The notes below the pieces were generated by a model. The model was not told where the DNA came from, searched no databases, and saw nothing but the letters and a program-made list of their open reading frames with translations. 64,000 bases of DNA from Clostridium acidisoli DSM 12555. Lineage in GTDB: Bacteria > Bacillota > Clostridia > Clostridiales > Clostridiaceae. Below are positions 19,277 through 28,378 of this stretch, in pieces. The DNA lies in contig NZ_FWXH01000002.1 of the NCBI RefSeq assembly GCF_900176305.1, positions 558,001 to 622,000 of the forward strand, given 5' to 3'. Both the position numbers and the translations under genes were made by a program. How positions within the stretch are numbered: the first letter of the stretch is position 1; the number at the start of each line of letters is the position of its first letter.

Positions 19277-20908
19277 TCATTTATTTATGCCAAGTTTTTT
19301 CTTGTTCTCTTCTAATTTTTGTTGTTGATATTGAAGTGATTGCTCATATCCATCATTTTTTCTATTCGTTAAAAAGTTATTTAAAATAGTATCAAATTCC
19401 TTATCATCTTTTGCTATCAATAAATTTTTAACAGTACTATTCCAAGCAGCATTTATTTGTGAATAAATGGCATAACCTTGTAAATCGTCATCTTCATTGT
19501 AAATTTTATCATACAAAGAAAAATTATATGTTTTACCTTTTGGCCAATTCTCTAAAGCTACTAATGGTTCAGGATCTTTAGGACGCCATTTTTGAATCAT
19601 ACTGTCATCTAGAAGCATCCAATAGGTATCCGCTGCGCCGTATTTATTATCAAAAGCTATTCTATCTTCATTTAATAAATCCACTACCTTTGGTTTGAGT
19701 TCATTTTTCCCATCTATGGTATTCCAAGTAACCCCCTTTACTCCAAGATATAAATCCATATTTCCTTCTTCACTTATAAGATAGCTTAAAAATCTTATTG
19801 CTCTCATAGGATTTTTACAACTTTTAGAAATAAGTGTGACTGTCCACCCAGAAAGTGTATCACCAGCAAGTTTAGGAGGATCTAAATTTGAATCAGCGGG
19901 TCCATCAACTGGTATATATATTGAATTCTTATTATTTTTATACAACATTAATTGATCATTAACCATGTCTGATCTTTGATATAACAATGCAAAATATCTT
20001 CCATTAGAAATATTTTCGTCAATCTGTGGTCTCTTATCTACAAAAATCTCTTTTGATAGTAGTCCAAGATTATTTGCTTTATTTAAAGCTTTTAACCATT
20101 TTATATATTGCGGATCAGTTATTCTATCATATATTTTTCCGTTTTTTTCAAAAGGGATATCTAGAAAATTCGGCAAAATATTATCCAAGGATAAATTCCC
20201 AGAATCAGTGAATTCATGAAGCCCTAATGGTATTAATTCCTGACCATTTATCATTGGAAATTTTTCTTTTGCTTCTTTAAGTGCATTTAAAAATCCTTCT
20301 GGCGTTCTCATATCTGGTTTCCCTAAAGCTTCATAAATGTCCTTTCTAACTAAAAATGTTTGGTTCGATGGATATTTTTCTGTATTGTCTCCAGTATTAC
20401 TAATAGGAACAGAATAATTCGGATAACAGTAAACGTATCCATCCGGCTGTCTATACCATTCCATTTTCTGCTTATCAGCAATCTTTATGAAATATGTATC
20501 ATATTTTTCCGCTAATTTATCCAAAGGCAACGCTAATTTATTTTTGATTATATTTTTATATTCATCATCAAAAGGACTTAAGGTTATTAAATCTGGTAAA
20601 TCTCCAGTATCAATCATTGCATCTAATTTCTCAGATTCATCTCCACTTGGGTTAATAAAATTTATGTTTACCCCTGTTTTTTTAGTAACATTTTTTGATA
20701 CAAGGTTATTTCCCCATCTTGTATTAAACCATGAATAATTAATATACCAATTAAAAGTAATTGGCGATGTATCTAGTTTCCAATCTTTTACATTATTACT
20801 ATTTGTTTTAGTTCCTATATTTCCTGTTAATTTTGCCAACAATATAACCAAAGTCATTATACCAAATATTGTTAGTATTATAAATAACTTTTTTTTCACT
20901 TGTTTCAA
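19277..20908 (-). CDS. Membrane-anchored solute-binding protein, probable sensory partner of the kinase
   Basis: This is a family 1 extracellular binding protein of about 543 aa, similar in build to LplA-type proteins. An N-terminal hydrophobic helix (FIILTIFGIMTLVILLAKL) carries no lipobox Cys, so it looks anchored by an uncleaved helix rather than by lipid. The body contains GDLPDLITL and GWTVTLISKSCKNPMRAIRF. The ATG at 20917 abuts the AGGAG, so a TTG nine bases downstream (20908), with normal spacing, is the likely start. It is the first gene of the kinase/regulator operon and distinct from the transport binding protein at 14158. It may present the sugar to the kinase, as XylFII does for LytS in Clostridium. 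Confidence 0.85.
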   Translation of the reverse strand: MKQVKKKLFIILTIFGIMTLVILLAKLTGNIGTKTNSNNVKDWKLDTSPITFNWYINYSWFNTRWGNNLVSKNVTKKTGVNINFINPSGDESEKLDAMIDTGDLPDLITLSPFDDEYKNIIKNKLALPLDKLAEKYDTYFIKIADKQKMEWYRQPDGYVYCYPNYSVPISNTGDNTEKYPSNQTFLVRKDIYEALGKPDMRTPEGFLNALKEAKEKFPMINGQELIPLGLHEFTDSGNLSLDNILPNFLDIPFEKNGKIYDRITDPQYIKWLKALNKANNLGLLSKEIFVDKRPQIDENISNGRYFALLYQRSDMVNDQLMLYKNNKNSIYIPVDGPADSNLDPPKLAGDTLSGWTVTLISKSCKNPMRAIRFLSYLISEEGNMDLYLGVKGVTWNTIDGKNELKPKVVDLLNEDRIAFDNKYGAADTYWMLLDDSMIQKWRPKDPEPLVALENWPKGKTYNFSLYDKIYNEDDDLQGYAIYSQINAAWNSTVKNLLIAKDDKEFDTILNNFLTNRKNDGYEQSLQYQQQKLEENKKKLGINK

Positions 20909-20942
20909 AGTTGTCATCTCCTAGCAATTATTTGTACATACT

Positions 20943-20971
20943 ATATTATCATTTTCAGATAAATTAAACAA
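20943..20971 (-). promoter_or_regulatory. Candidate promoter of the sensor operon
   Basis: On the minus strand TTGTTT (20966-20971) and TAATAT (20943-20948) are spaced 17 bp apart, 35 bp before the likely TTG start of the anchored binding protein. Spacing and hexamers fit a sigma-A promoter. Confidence 0.4.
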
Positions 20972-21061
20972 TCTGACTCCAATTATATTTCGGTAAAATA
21001 TTACATTATATAATACAGCTCAATACGTTATAATGAAGGTGTGAATCAACTAATATCTTAA

Positions 21062-21547
21062 TTAACACAAAATCATAACCCAAAAATCAGTTTTACCAGT
21101 TTCCGTAATTCTTTCAAAAGAGTTAAGCTTTTTAAAACCAGCCTTTTGATATACTTTTATTGCTCGCTTATTAAAAGTTGCTACCGTCAAGCGAAACCTT
21201 TTTGCTGATAGATTGTTTCTGGCATAATCTAAACCACTAATAAAAAATTTAAGTCCTAATCCTTGACCACACAAATTAGGGTTTATTCCTAAACCAATAT
21301 CAGTAATATCTTTGCATTCATAAGCACCAAATTGATTTCCTACTGGAACTTGAGCAGATTCACCAAAGCAATAGTAACCTATAAGATGGTTTTCTTCATC
21401 AGAAGCCGAAAAATATGTTTCATTAAGAAGTTCACCTATACAATTATCACTTCCATCCATACTATAGATTGAATATGGCTCTTTATAAATCCATTTTGAA
21501 ATTTGCTTTGCTTCATCATAATTCATTTGCTTTATATTTAGTTTCAT
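21062..21547 (-). CDS. GNAT-family N-acetyltransferase
   Basis: This is a 161-aa acetyl-CoA-dependent acyltransferase. The acetyl-CoA loop region is GINPNLCGQGLGLKFFISGL (motif A), followed by RFRLTVATFNKRAIKVYQKAGFKKL, the usual GNAT motif B. The order and length match RimI/ribosomal-type or small-molecule acetyltransferases. The acceptor is not predictable. The start is behind GGGGGA. It lies between the sensor operon and the O-methyltransferase, in the same direction but separated by 120-150 bp on each side, so it is probably transcribed alone. Confidence 0.9.
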   Translation of the reverse strand: MKLNIKQMNYDEAKQISKWIYKEPYSIYSMDGSDNCIGELLNETYFSASDEENHLIGYYCFGESAQVPVGNQFGAYECKDITDIGLGINPNLCGQGLGLKFFISGLDYARNNLSAKRFRLTVATFNKRAIKVYQKAGFKKLNSFERITETGKTDFWVMILC

Positions 21548-21668
21548 GTTAAATCCCCCATGTATCTTTTATCAATATTAATTGTTTTACTAAGATATAA
21601 TTTTTATAATTGTTTCGTATAATGAGAATATATGTACTATCTTAATAAAATTTTAAAATCATAATGGT

Positions 21669-22289
21669 TTAGTCACAAAGTTTTATGCTAATAGCTAACC
21701 CATCGCCTATGGGAAGTATCGTATTATAAAGACGCTTATCTGAGGAAACTTTTTTAAGATATTCATGTACAGGTTCACTAAACTTTTCTGGTATACCCAT
21801 AGGTTTAAAAAGAACGTCATCTGCAATTATCAATCCGTTTTTACGGGTTAAACTTATACACTTTTCCAACATTGGAGAATATAAAGATTTATCAGAGTCC
21901 TGCAAGATTATATCAAATGGTCCTTGAGCAGTGTTAATTACTTCACTTGCGTCTCCTAATATTAGTTCCACAACTTCAGACAACCCTGCTAGTTCAATAT
22001 TTCTTTTTGTTATTTCATATAAATCTTCCCTATATTCAACTGATGTAAGTCTTCCTCCAGTTTCCTTTAAGGCTTGTGCTATCCATACTGTAGAATACCC
22101 AAGGCATGTACCAAATTCCAACACTCTTTTGGCACTGTTTGACCTTATCAATAAACCTAAAAGTTTCCCAACCTCCATTCCTACACACGGCTGGATATCA
22201 TTCATAACCTCATCTTGTTTTACAATTTCATTTATTTGTTTGTTGTCAATAGTAATAAAACTTTGAATATACTCTGTTATTTTATTCAT
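21669..22289 (-). CDS. SAM-dependent O-methyltransferase (caffeoyl-CoA/catechol OMT type)
   Basis: This is a class I methyltransferase of 206 aa related to the TrmR/catechol O-methyltransferase group. The SAM loop is VLEFGTCLGYSTVWIAQAL, the acidic ribose-binding residue follows in LTSVEYRED, and the metal-site region reads IILQDSDKSLY and LIIADDVLF. The substrate is unknown: small phenolics or tRNA wobble hydroxyuridine are both possible for this family. The start follows GAGGTGG. It is co-directional with the HxlR gene 120 bp upstream. Confidence 0.88.
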   Translation of the reverse strand: MNKITEYIQSFITIDNKQINEIVKQDEVMNDIQPCVGMEVGKLLGLLIRSNSAKRVLEFGTCLGYSTVWIAQALKETGGRLTSVEYREDLYEITKRNIELAGLSEVVELILGDASEVINTAQGPFDIILQDSDKSLYSPMLEKCISLTRKNGLIIADDVLFKPMGIPEKFSEPVHEYLKKVSSDKRLYNTILPIGDGLAISIKLCD

Positions 22290-22408
22290 AAAACCACCTC
22301 ACAATTAATTTTTTCATATAATTTTAATATAACGTTTTATTTAAACATTATTGATATATGTTTCTTAATGCATGAACATTATATCATATTGTTTATGTTT
22401 TTATCTAC

Positions 22409-22780
22409 TTATTCTTGGCTTATATATGGATTCTTATAATCTGGGCACAAATGAGTTTGACTCCAGTCCATCATGGCATTTAAAATGGGAATAAAACTTT
22501 CTCCCAGTTCACTTAAAGTATACTCAACCTTCGGTGGAATTTCTTTGTAAATTTCCCGGTGTAAAAAACCATCTTCTTCTAACTCACGAAGCTGTTTGGT
22601 AAGTGTAGACTGTGTTATGCCATTCAACCGTCGTATAAGCTCGCCGAAACGCTGAACTTTATAAAAAGCTATATACCATAAAATTAATATTTTCCATTTA
22701 CCATTCAATACAGACTGTAGAGTGCTCATTGGCACACATTGAGCCATCAAATTCTTGTCGCGGAACTTATTTTCTGCCAT
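22409..22780 (-). CDS. HxlR-family winged-helix regulator
   Basis: This is a 123-aa transcription factor with the HxlR/MarR-like winged helix: CPMSTLQSVLNGKWKILILW, then RFGELIRRLNGITQSTLTKQ as recognition helix. HxlR proteins often sense redox or aldehyde stress, some through the N-terminal Cys, which is present here (MAQCVPM). It is divergently oriented from the radical SAM gene, sharing a 213-bp intergenic region, so it may control that gene, itself, or the methyltransferase downstream. The start follows GGAGGG. Confidence 0.92.
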   Translation of the reverse strand: MAENKFRDKNLMAQCVPMSTLQSVLNGKWKILILWYIAFYKVQRFGELIRRLNGITQSTLTKQLRELEEDGFLHREIYKEIPPKVEYTLSELGESFIPILNAMMDWSQTHLCPDYKNPYISQE

Positions 22781-22894
22781 AAGTTATCCCTCCATTTCAT
22801 AAACAGTATACCTCACGATTTTAATAAGAACAATGTACTGCTTTTTCTTATACCTAGTATTAAAAATAGTACTATAATCATAAAAATACCGTAC

Positions 22895-22923
22895 TTGAAT
22901 AAAAAAAACCTTTACTGTAACAT
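22895..22923 (+). promoter_or_regulatory. Candidate promoter of the radical SAM gene
   Basis: TTGAAT (22895-22900) and TAACAT (22918-22923) are spaced 17 bp, 70 bp ahead of the start at 22994. The leader between holds a GAAACG...CGTTTC inverted pair. Divergent to the HxlR gene, whose product could bind in this region. Confidence 0.4.
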
Positions 22924-22993
22924 AATAATCAGAAACGGGAGGCCATCATCTTGAGACTCGTTTCATCGAGAAAAACTACTAGGAGTGATATAT

Positions 22994-23884
22994 ATGCATT
23001 ACACTGGAACCATTTGGAGACCTCCATATGAGGCATCCTCTCTACTAATTGAAGTCACCGCTGGCTGCACTCATCACAAGTGTAAATTTTGTACTCTCTA
23101 TGATGATCTTCCTTTCAAATTTAGAATGTCCCCCCTGAAAGATATCGAAGAAGATTTAGCAGAAGTACAGGCTGAATGGCATAGCGAGGAAGTCAACCGC
23201 GTCTACTTAACCGGAGCCAATCCTTTCGTTTTAAAATTCGAACGGCTAAAAGAAATCGCAAATCTGATTCACAAATATCTACCCAATTGCCAGACAATAG
23301 GCTGTTTTGCCCGTGTTACTGATATTACTCTTAAGACATCCGATGAGTTAAAGGCTTTACATAAGCTTGGTTATGATGGCATTACCATCGGCGTGGAAAC
23401 TGGTGATGGAGAAATTCTTGAATTCATGAATAAGGGATATCCACCGGAAGAAATCACAACCCAAAGCCACCGCCTGGATGATGCCAACATCAAATATAAT
23501 TATTTTTATCTTGCGGGTATTTCTGGTGCTGGACGAGGGAAAATCGGTGCATTAGAAACCGCCAAAGTAATTAACCAAACTCACCCACAAATTATAGGTT
23601 CATCCATGCTTACTATCTATCCTAAGTCTGAACTGTTCGCTGAGATTCAGGCTGGTAATTGGTCTGAAGAAACAGAATTGGAAAAATTGGAGGAATTGAA
23701 GACTCTCATTGTAAATTTGAATATTCCAACATTCTTCGCCACTCTAGGTGCGTCAAATGCTATTTTTGTTAAAGGCCATCTTCCAAAGGACAAAGTTACC
23801 ATAGTCACCTATCTTGAAAAGATGTGCAAAACTCAAAATGAATCGAAATTACGTCACTATCGCACACACCTAAAACACCTTTAA
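22994..23884 (+). CDS. Radical SAM protein
   Basis: This 296-aa enzyme of the COG1032-like radical SAM group is the first plus-strand gene. The iron-sulfur cluster motif is CTHHKCKFC, a CX4CX2C spacing rather than CX3CX2C; I recall the same spacing in close relatives (GCSHNKCTFC), so it is a family trait rather than damage. A GGE-like stretch and the substrate barrel follow (YDGITIGVETGDGEIL). A GTG nine bases upstream lies inside the AGGAGTG ribosome site, so the ATG at 22994 is preferred. The reaction is not known for this subgroup. Slightly higher GC than its neighbours hints at separate acquisition. Confidence 0.9.
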   Translation: MHYTGTIWRPPYEASSLLIEVTAGCTHHKCKFCTLYDDLPFKFRMSPLKDIEEDLAEVQAEWHSEEVNRVYLTGANPFVLKFERLKEIANLIHKYLPNCQTIGCFARVTDITLKTSDELKALHKLGYDGITIGVETGDGEILEFMNKGYPPEEITTQSHRLDDANIKYNYFYLAGISGAGRGKIGALETAKVINQTHPQIIGSSMLTIYPKSELFAEIQAGNWSEETELEKLEELKTLIVNLNIPTFFATLGASNAIFVKGHLPKDKVTIVTYLEKMCKTQNESKLRHYRTHLKHL

Positions 23885-23940
23885 TAAAAACCTCCTTAAT
23901 TTATGATGAATAAAAAAACATTAAAAATATTTCCGATAAA

Positions 23941-23965
23941 AAATGCACCCGAGGGGTGCATTTTT
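23941..23965. terminator. Bidirectional terminator between converging genes
   Basis: A 10-bp perfect stem AAATGCACCC/GGGTGCATTT with a 3-base loop (GAG) carries an A-run before and a T-run behind. It lies between the converging radical SAM gene and the dehydrogenase at 23975 and can stop transcription from both sides. Confidence 0.92.
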
Positions 23966-23974
23966 GTACCAAAA

Positions 23975-24922
23975 CTATAATAACTGATTGAGCTTGCTTT
24001 CAGGCTCTTCGCCATTCTCTACACGTTTTATATTATTCACGAAGAACTCATATCTTTTTTTGTGGAATTTGAGACCGTCAGGCATACCTGCCGTATGTGG
24101 GGTAAGTATTACATTTCCAAAATTTCGGAGCTCACTGTCAATAGGAAGTGGTTCAGATTCAAACACATCTAGGCATGCACCTGAAATATCCCTGTTTTTT
24201 AATGCATCTATCAAATCTCTTTCATTGACAATTCCACCTCGGGCCGTATTGATAAAAATGGCTGTATTCTTCATTTTCTTGAATACTGCTTTGTTGATTA
24301 GCTGTTTTGTCTGCTGATTCAAGGATACATGTACACTTACTATGTCTGATGTGTTTACAAGAGTATCGAAATCCGTGATTTTCACAAAACCGTCAGAATG
24401 TACAACGGCATTTCTAGCATAAGCCAGCACATTCATATCAAAAACCTTGCAAAACTCAGCTAATTTTTTACCGACAGCGCCCAAGCCGATGATCCCAATG
24501 GTTTTACCCTTTAATTCACTTCCTGTATAGGCCAATTGATTTTCATCCATCCTGTTTTTCATGAATGCATCAAGAAACGGTATGTTTTTATAATAGGACA
24601 ATATCAGCGCCATTACGTGTTCGGCCACTGCCTGTGCATTCACTCCCGCAGCATTAGCCACCCAAATGCCTGACTTCGTGCAGGCATCAATATCTACATT
24701 GTCAAATCCTGCACCTGTCTGTACCAACTTTAATTTTTTTGCTATAGAAAGCAGATTGCTGTCCACTTTAATATGTTCAGGTATGATTATCTGACAATCT
24801 TTAATATGCTGCAGCATTTCTTTTCCTGGTGGGACAATTACAACCTCCCATTCTTCCGGAAAATGCCTTATAATATTTGATTTTGAGTCCTCTGTAAAAT
24901 ATCCAACTATAAGTATCTTCAT
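23975..24922 (-). CDS. D-2-hydroxyacid dehydrogenase (NAD-dependent)
   Basis: This is a 315-aa oxidoreductase of the D-isomer 2-hydroxyacid dehydrogenase family, interconverting a 2-oxo acid and a D-2-hydroxy acid (3-phosphoglycerate-, glycerate- or lactate-type substrates). The NAD-binding Rossmann motif is GKTIGIIGLGAVGKKLAEF near residue 143. The catalytic Arg is in NTARGGIVNERDL and the His in ILTPHTAGMPDG. The upstream ATGs at 24943 and 24940 are read through the AAAGGTGG ribosome site, so the ATG at 24922 is preferred. No neighbour indicates a pathway. Confidence 0.92.
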   Translation of the reverse strand: MKILIVGYFTEDSKSNIIRHFPEEWEVVIVPPGKEMLQHIKDCQIIIPEHIKVDSNLLSIAKKLKLVQTGAGFDNVDIDACTKSGIWVANAAGVNAQAVAEHVMALILSYYKNIPFLDAFMKNRMDENQLAYTGSELKGKTIGIIGLGAVGKKLAEFCKVFDMNVLAYARNAVVHSDGFVKITDFDTLVNTSDIVSVHVSLNQQTKQLINKAVFKKMKNTAIFINTARGGIVNERDLIDALKNRDISGACLDVFESEPLPIDSELRNFGNVILTPHTAGMPDGLKFHKKRYEFFVNNIKRVENGEEPESKLNQLL

Positions 24923-24987
24923 TGCTAAACCACCTTTCATCATGCTAATACCATAATTCGAAATTTTATCTTTCTTAATCCTTCTGT

Positions 24988-25179
24988 CTATATATTATTT
25001 CTATACTTTGTTAAAATCTCTTTATAAACGGAATCTTTCTCATTTAAAAAAATGCAATTATTTGATTCATCTTCCATTATAATTGTTTCAAGATTATTCT
25101 TTTTAAATATACAATAAGACTTACCCATATATTTAATTTTGGTACTTCCACAACTTTTGCAGTCACTACTAATTTTCAT
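24988..25179 (-). CDS. Small cysteine-containing protein (63 aa), unknown
   Basis: This is a small protein with one CxxC pair near the N terminus (DCKSCGSTK), a Cys at YCIF and another at NNCIF, suggesting a minimal zinc ribbon or knuckle. No family is recognised. It has a good GAGGTG ribosome site and sits alone between the dehydrogenase and pgsA. A decayed second copy of its 5' end and upstream flank lies at 58866-58995, so the gene has been duplicated within the genome. Confidence 0.6.
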   Translation of the reverse strand: MKISSDCKSCGSTKIKYMGKSYCIFKKNNLETIIMEDESNNCIFLNEKDSVYKEILTKYRNNI

Positions 25180-25305
25180 AAAGTTTCACCTCATGAGACA
25201 TATTCTATACACGATACAAAATTTCCTTCTTTGGCACGTATTATATTTGGATTATTTCGCAATAAAAGAATATAATAAACTAACCTTATTCCGAATTATA
25301 TTCTA

Positions 25306-25905
25306 CTAAATACTAAACTTTCCACACTCATAAAAGACTTCTTTATTTCTTATGAAATAATTTATACCTGAGAATACAGTAATTAGAACCGCAAAAAGCA
25401 TCATAACACTATCAAGTGGAAAATGTGTTACAAGACTTATTGGATAGTTATTTAGTAAACATAATGGTATTGCAGTTACCTGAGATACAAGTTTAATTTT
25501 TCCATATTTATCAGCAGCAAGCACTTTTTTATTATATGCTGCAGTTACTCTTAAAGCAGTTACTGCCAATTCTCTTATTATAATAGCAAGTGCTATCCAT
25601 CCAGCTACTTTGTTTTGCTGTACAAGGAAAAATAACGCTGAAACTACCATTAGCTTATCTGCAAGTGGGTCTACTAGGCACCCAAACTTTGTTACTTCAT
25701 TATATTTTCTAGCAATATATCCATCTAATTTATCTGTTATCGCCGCAATAATAAATATAATAGTAGCAATCCCCAAACCATAATGATTAATTGTATGCAG
25801 TAGCGCATTCTTGCTTATTATCCAATCTGGTATTGGTGTTAAAAATAACATAAATATTGGCACAAGAAATATTCTAACTAATGTTATTTTATTGGCAAGA
25901 TTCAT
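25306..25905 (-). CDS. pgsA: CDP-diacylglycerol-glycerol-3-phosphate 3-phosphatidyltransferase
   Basis: This membrane enzyme makes phosphatidylglycerol-phosphate from CDP-diacylglycerol and glycerol 3-phosphate, the committed step of anionic phospholipid synthesis. It is 199 aa with about five or six membrane helices. The CDP-alcohol phosphotransferase signature DKLDGYIARKYN, followed by GCLVDPLADKL, is complete, with all catalytic Asp residues present. The start follows AAGGAG. A second pgsA elsewhere in the genome cannot be excluded; this copy sits among unrelated genes. Confidence 0.95.
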   Translation of the reverse strand: MNLANKITLVRIFLVPIFMLFLTPIPDWIISKNALLHTINHYGLGIATIIFIIAAITDKLDGYIARKYNEVTKFGCLVDPLADKLMVVSALFFLVQQNKVAGWIALAIIIRELAVTALRVTAAYNKKVLAADKYGKIKLVSQVTAIPLCLLNNYPISLVTHFPLDSVMMLFAVLITVFSGINYFIRNKEVFYECGKFSI

Positions 25906-25953
25906 AGTCTCATCTCCTTAATTTATTTCGCTTTAAATTGTTATTGTACCGTA

Positions 25954-26847
25954 TTAATATGAATGTGACGTTTCGTTTACCTGACTAGCAATAGCTTGAA
26001 CTATGTCTTTCCAGGTTCCCTTAGGCATATCATGTCCCATTCCTTCAATTAAAAGTAATTTAGCATTAGGTATTGTGCGTGCTGTATCTTTTCCTGCTTC
26101 AACAGGAAACAACATATCTTCAGTTCCATGAATCACCAGCGTTGGAACTGTTAATAATGAAAGGTGTTTTCTCCTATCCCCATTAGCAACCAACGCTGCA
26201 TTTTGGCGCACAGCTCCTTGTGGATAATAAGAACGATCATAGCTTTCTTCACAATAACGCCTTGCACGTTCTTCTTCAAAAGGAAATCCCTTACTCCAAA
26301 TATTTTTCCACATACGTAAATTATAATCAATATATTCATCCCGCTCAGCTGGAGGTGTCGCTGTAACAATGGCCAATGCTTCTGGTGATATCTCAGGATT
26401 ATTCGGATTACCTGTAGATGACATAATTGAAATTAAACTACTTATACGCAAAGGATGCCTATAGGCAAAAACCTGAGCAATTGTGCCTCCCATAGAAGCA
26501 CCACAGATGTGAGCCTTATCTATCCCCAACCCATCTAGCAAACCAGCCACATCATCAGCCATATCTTCCAATGTATATGCTGTCTTAATTGGTTTTCCTT
26601 CTTTTGCTGCCTGGTATATTCTTTTCATATCAGGAATACCAGCCGCATGGAATTTTGTAGACAATCCTGCATCGCGATTATCAAAGCGTATAACTTGCAG
26701 TTTATTCTTTGTGAGCATTTCACAAAAATCTGGTTCCCAAAAATTTAGTTGCGCACCATTTCCTGCAATAAGCACTATTGTAGAATTTGTGTCATTTCCA
26801 AAAATTTCATATTCAATTTGTATGCCATTTGCTTTTACTTTTGTCAT
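25954..26847 (-). CDS. Alpha/beta hydrolase
   Basis: This is a 297-aa alpha/beta-fold hydrolase. The nucleophile elbow is CGASMGGTIAQ (Ser near residue 121), an oxyanion-type stretch IVLIAGNGAQ lies near the N terminus, the acid is expected in IHGTEDMLFP and the His in IEGMGHDMPKG. The sequence resembles the DhmA/aclacinomycin methylesterase-like RdmC branch, but the substrate is unknown. The start follows AAGGTGGG. It lies between pgsA and a glycosyltransferase, all co-directional, with about 100 bp to the latter. Confidence 0.9.
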   Translation of the reverse strand: MTKVKANGIQIEYEIFGNDTNSTIVLIAGNGAQLNFWEPDFCEMLTKNKLQVIRFDNRDAGLSTKFHAAGIPDMKRIYQAAKEGKPIKTAYTLEDMADDVAGLLDGLGIDKAHICGASMGGTIAQVFAYRHPLRISSLISIMSSTGNPNNPEISPEALAIVTATPPAERDEYIDYNLRMWKNIWSKGFPFEEERARRYCEESYDRSYYPQGAVRQNAALVANGDRRKHLSLLTVPTLVIHGTEDMLFPVEAGKDTARTIPNAKLLLIEGMGHDMPKGTWKDIVQAIASQVNETSHSY

Positions 26848-26950
26848 AACATATATCCCACCTTAATATTCCTATAAGTTTCTTTTCTATAAATAGCTAT
26901 ATCTTATTATCATGTCTCCTTTTTTAAATATATTATTCAATTATTTAACA

Positions 26951-28282
26951 CTATGACCTCAAGCTTATAGTTTTTTTGTTTTCTGCTACCCAATTTATTA
27001 ATTCAGCAGAATTATTAACACCGTCCATTTTATTTAAAATTTTTCTAATTTTTTCAGCATTTTCTTTATATATGGGTTCATTAAGTATCATTTTTACTTT
27101 TTCTAATATCTCTTTCATACTAAAATTCCATACATTTATTCTCTTACCAACTTTCAAATACTCAATTTTACTGGCATTATCTCCTTGTTCGCCTCCAATA
27201 GGCATTGCAATAATTGGTTTTCCTGCTGCCAAAGTCTCATTTATTGTATTATTTCCTCCATGACTTATAACAAGATCAACTTTCTTTAAAATTTCAAGTT
27301 GAGGTACACTTTTAAATATTAATATATTATCATCAAAGCCATAATTTATTAAATTTTCATATGCACCACCTGCACTAACTATAACTTTATAATCCATTTT
27401 TTCCAATCCACACAATATTTTTTTAAAAACTTTAGGTTTATTGTTAAACACTGTTCCAAGTGATACATAAATCTTTGGTGTATTTGATTTTAACACTTCA
27501 AATGGGAAGTTTTCTTTTGAGTAGATTATTTTATCTGAAGAGCGTGGTCCTACATAAATTGTATTGTCATTATCTATTTCTCTTGGTGCTTCAATTTCTT
27601 TTGCTGTGAGCAATAAATTCAACCATTTAGAGTATGGCTTATATAGGTCGAAATCTTTAATATCTGAAATTGCCATTTTCCTACAGGCTTTTTTGTATCT
27701 TTTTGTTACCAATTTTCTATTATGTTTTGAAAGAATATAGTATAGTTTTCCTTTCCAGCCCCACTGCCCATTAATAGCCAGTCCACTGCCAAATGGTGGT
27801 ATTCCTTTCCCACTGAAAGGTAATCCACTATGGTATATAGTTATGCATGGAATATCATATTTTTCAGCAACAATATATGGTGCTATAAAGAAAAAGTCAT
27901 TAACTATTGCATCAGGTTTTTCATCTAAAACTATTTTTTCAACTTCTTTAGAATACTTATATAAAGAAGTTGAAAACACCTTGACTGCGAATTGGGTTTC
28001 TTCAAATCCTTTAGCTAAAGGCAATACCCAAAATCCTAATCCTTGTTTTATCGGTATATCCATACTAATATAATCTATACCATTTGCTTTTATTTTTTCG
28101 GGTATTGCCAAAGATGTCTTAATAAAATTAGGCATTTTATCAAGTATTTTGGGGGACATTTTCTCTGCGATAGGAACAATGAATTTTATATCATGCCCAA
28201 GTCCTTTTAATTTGACAGCAATGTTTAACATTGCATTCGTATGACCCACGGTTGGTTGAGCAAAGAATATAATTTTAGACAT
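26951..28282 (-). CDS. MGT-type (GT1) glycosyltransferase
   Basis: This is a 443-aa GT-B-fold transferase of family GT1, like macrolide glycosyltransferases. The N-terminal acceptor domain begins with FFAQPTVGHTNAMLN, which supplies the catalytic His. The C-terminal donor domain holds SHGGNNTINETLAAGKPII and GGEQGDNA, the plant/macrolide UDP-sugar motif. It transfers a sugar from a nucleotide donor to a small lipophilic acceptor; family members inactivate macrolides or build glycolipids. It is preceded by a good GGAGG site and a 400-bp upstream region containing a repeated element at 28379. Confidence 0.9.
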   Translation of the reverse strand: MSKIIFFAQPTVGHTNAMLNIAVKLKGLGHDIKFIVPIAEKMSPKILDKMPNFIKTSLAIPEKIKANGIDYISMDIPIKQGLGFWVLPLAKGFEETQFAVKVFSTSLYKYSKEVEKIVLDEKPDAIVNDFFFIAPYIVAEKYDIPCITIYHSGLPFSGKGIPPFGSGLAINGQWGWKGKLYYILSKHNRKLVTKRYKKACRKMAISDIKDFDLYKPYSKWLNLLLTAKEIEAPREIDNDNTIYVGPRSSDKIIYSKENFPFEVLKSNTPKIYVSLGTVFNNKPKVFKKILCGLEKMDYKVIVSAGGAYENLINYGFDDNILIFKSVPQLEILKKVDLVISHGGNNTINETLAAGKPIIAMPIGGEQGDNASKIEYLKVGKRINVWNFSMKEILEKVKMILNEPIYKENAEKIRKILNKMDGVNNSAELINWVAENKKTISLRS

Positions 28283-28378
28283 ATTTTACCTCCATTATTA
28301 TTAATGTTAATTATTTCACCACATTTTACCATCGCTACCTAAATTCTATAAGCATTATATCACATTATTACTGGATAA

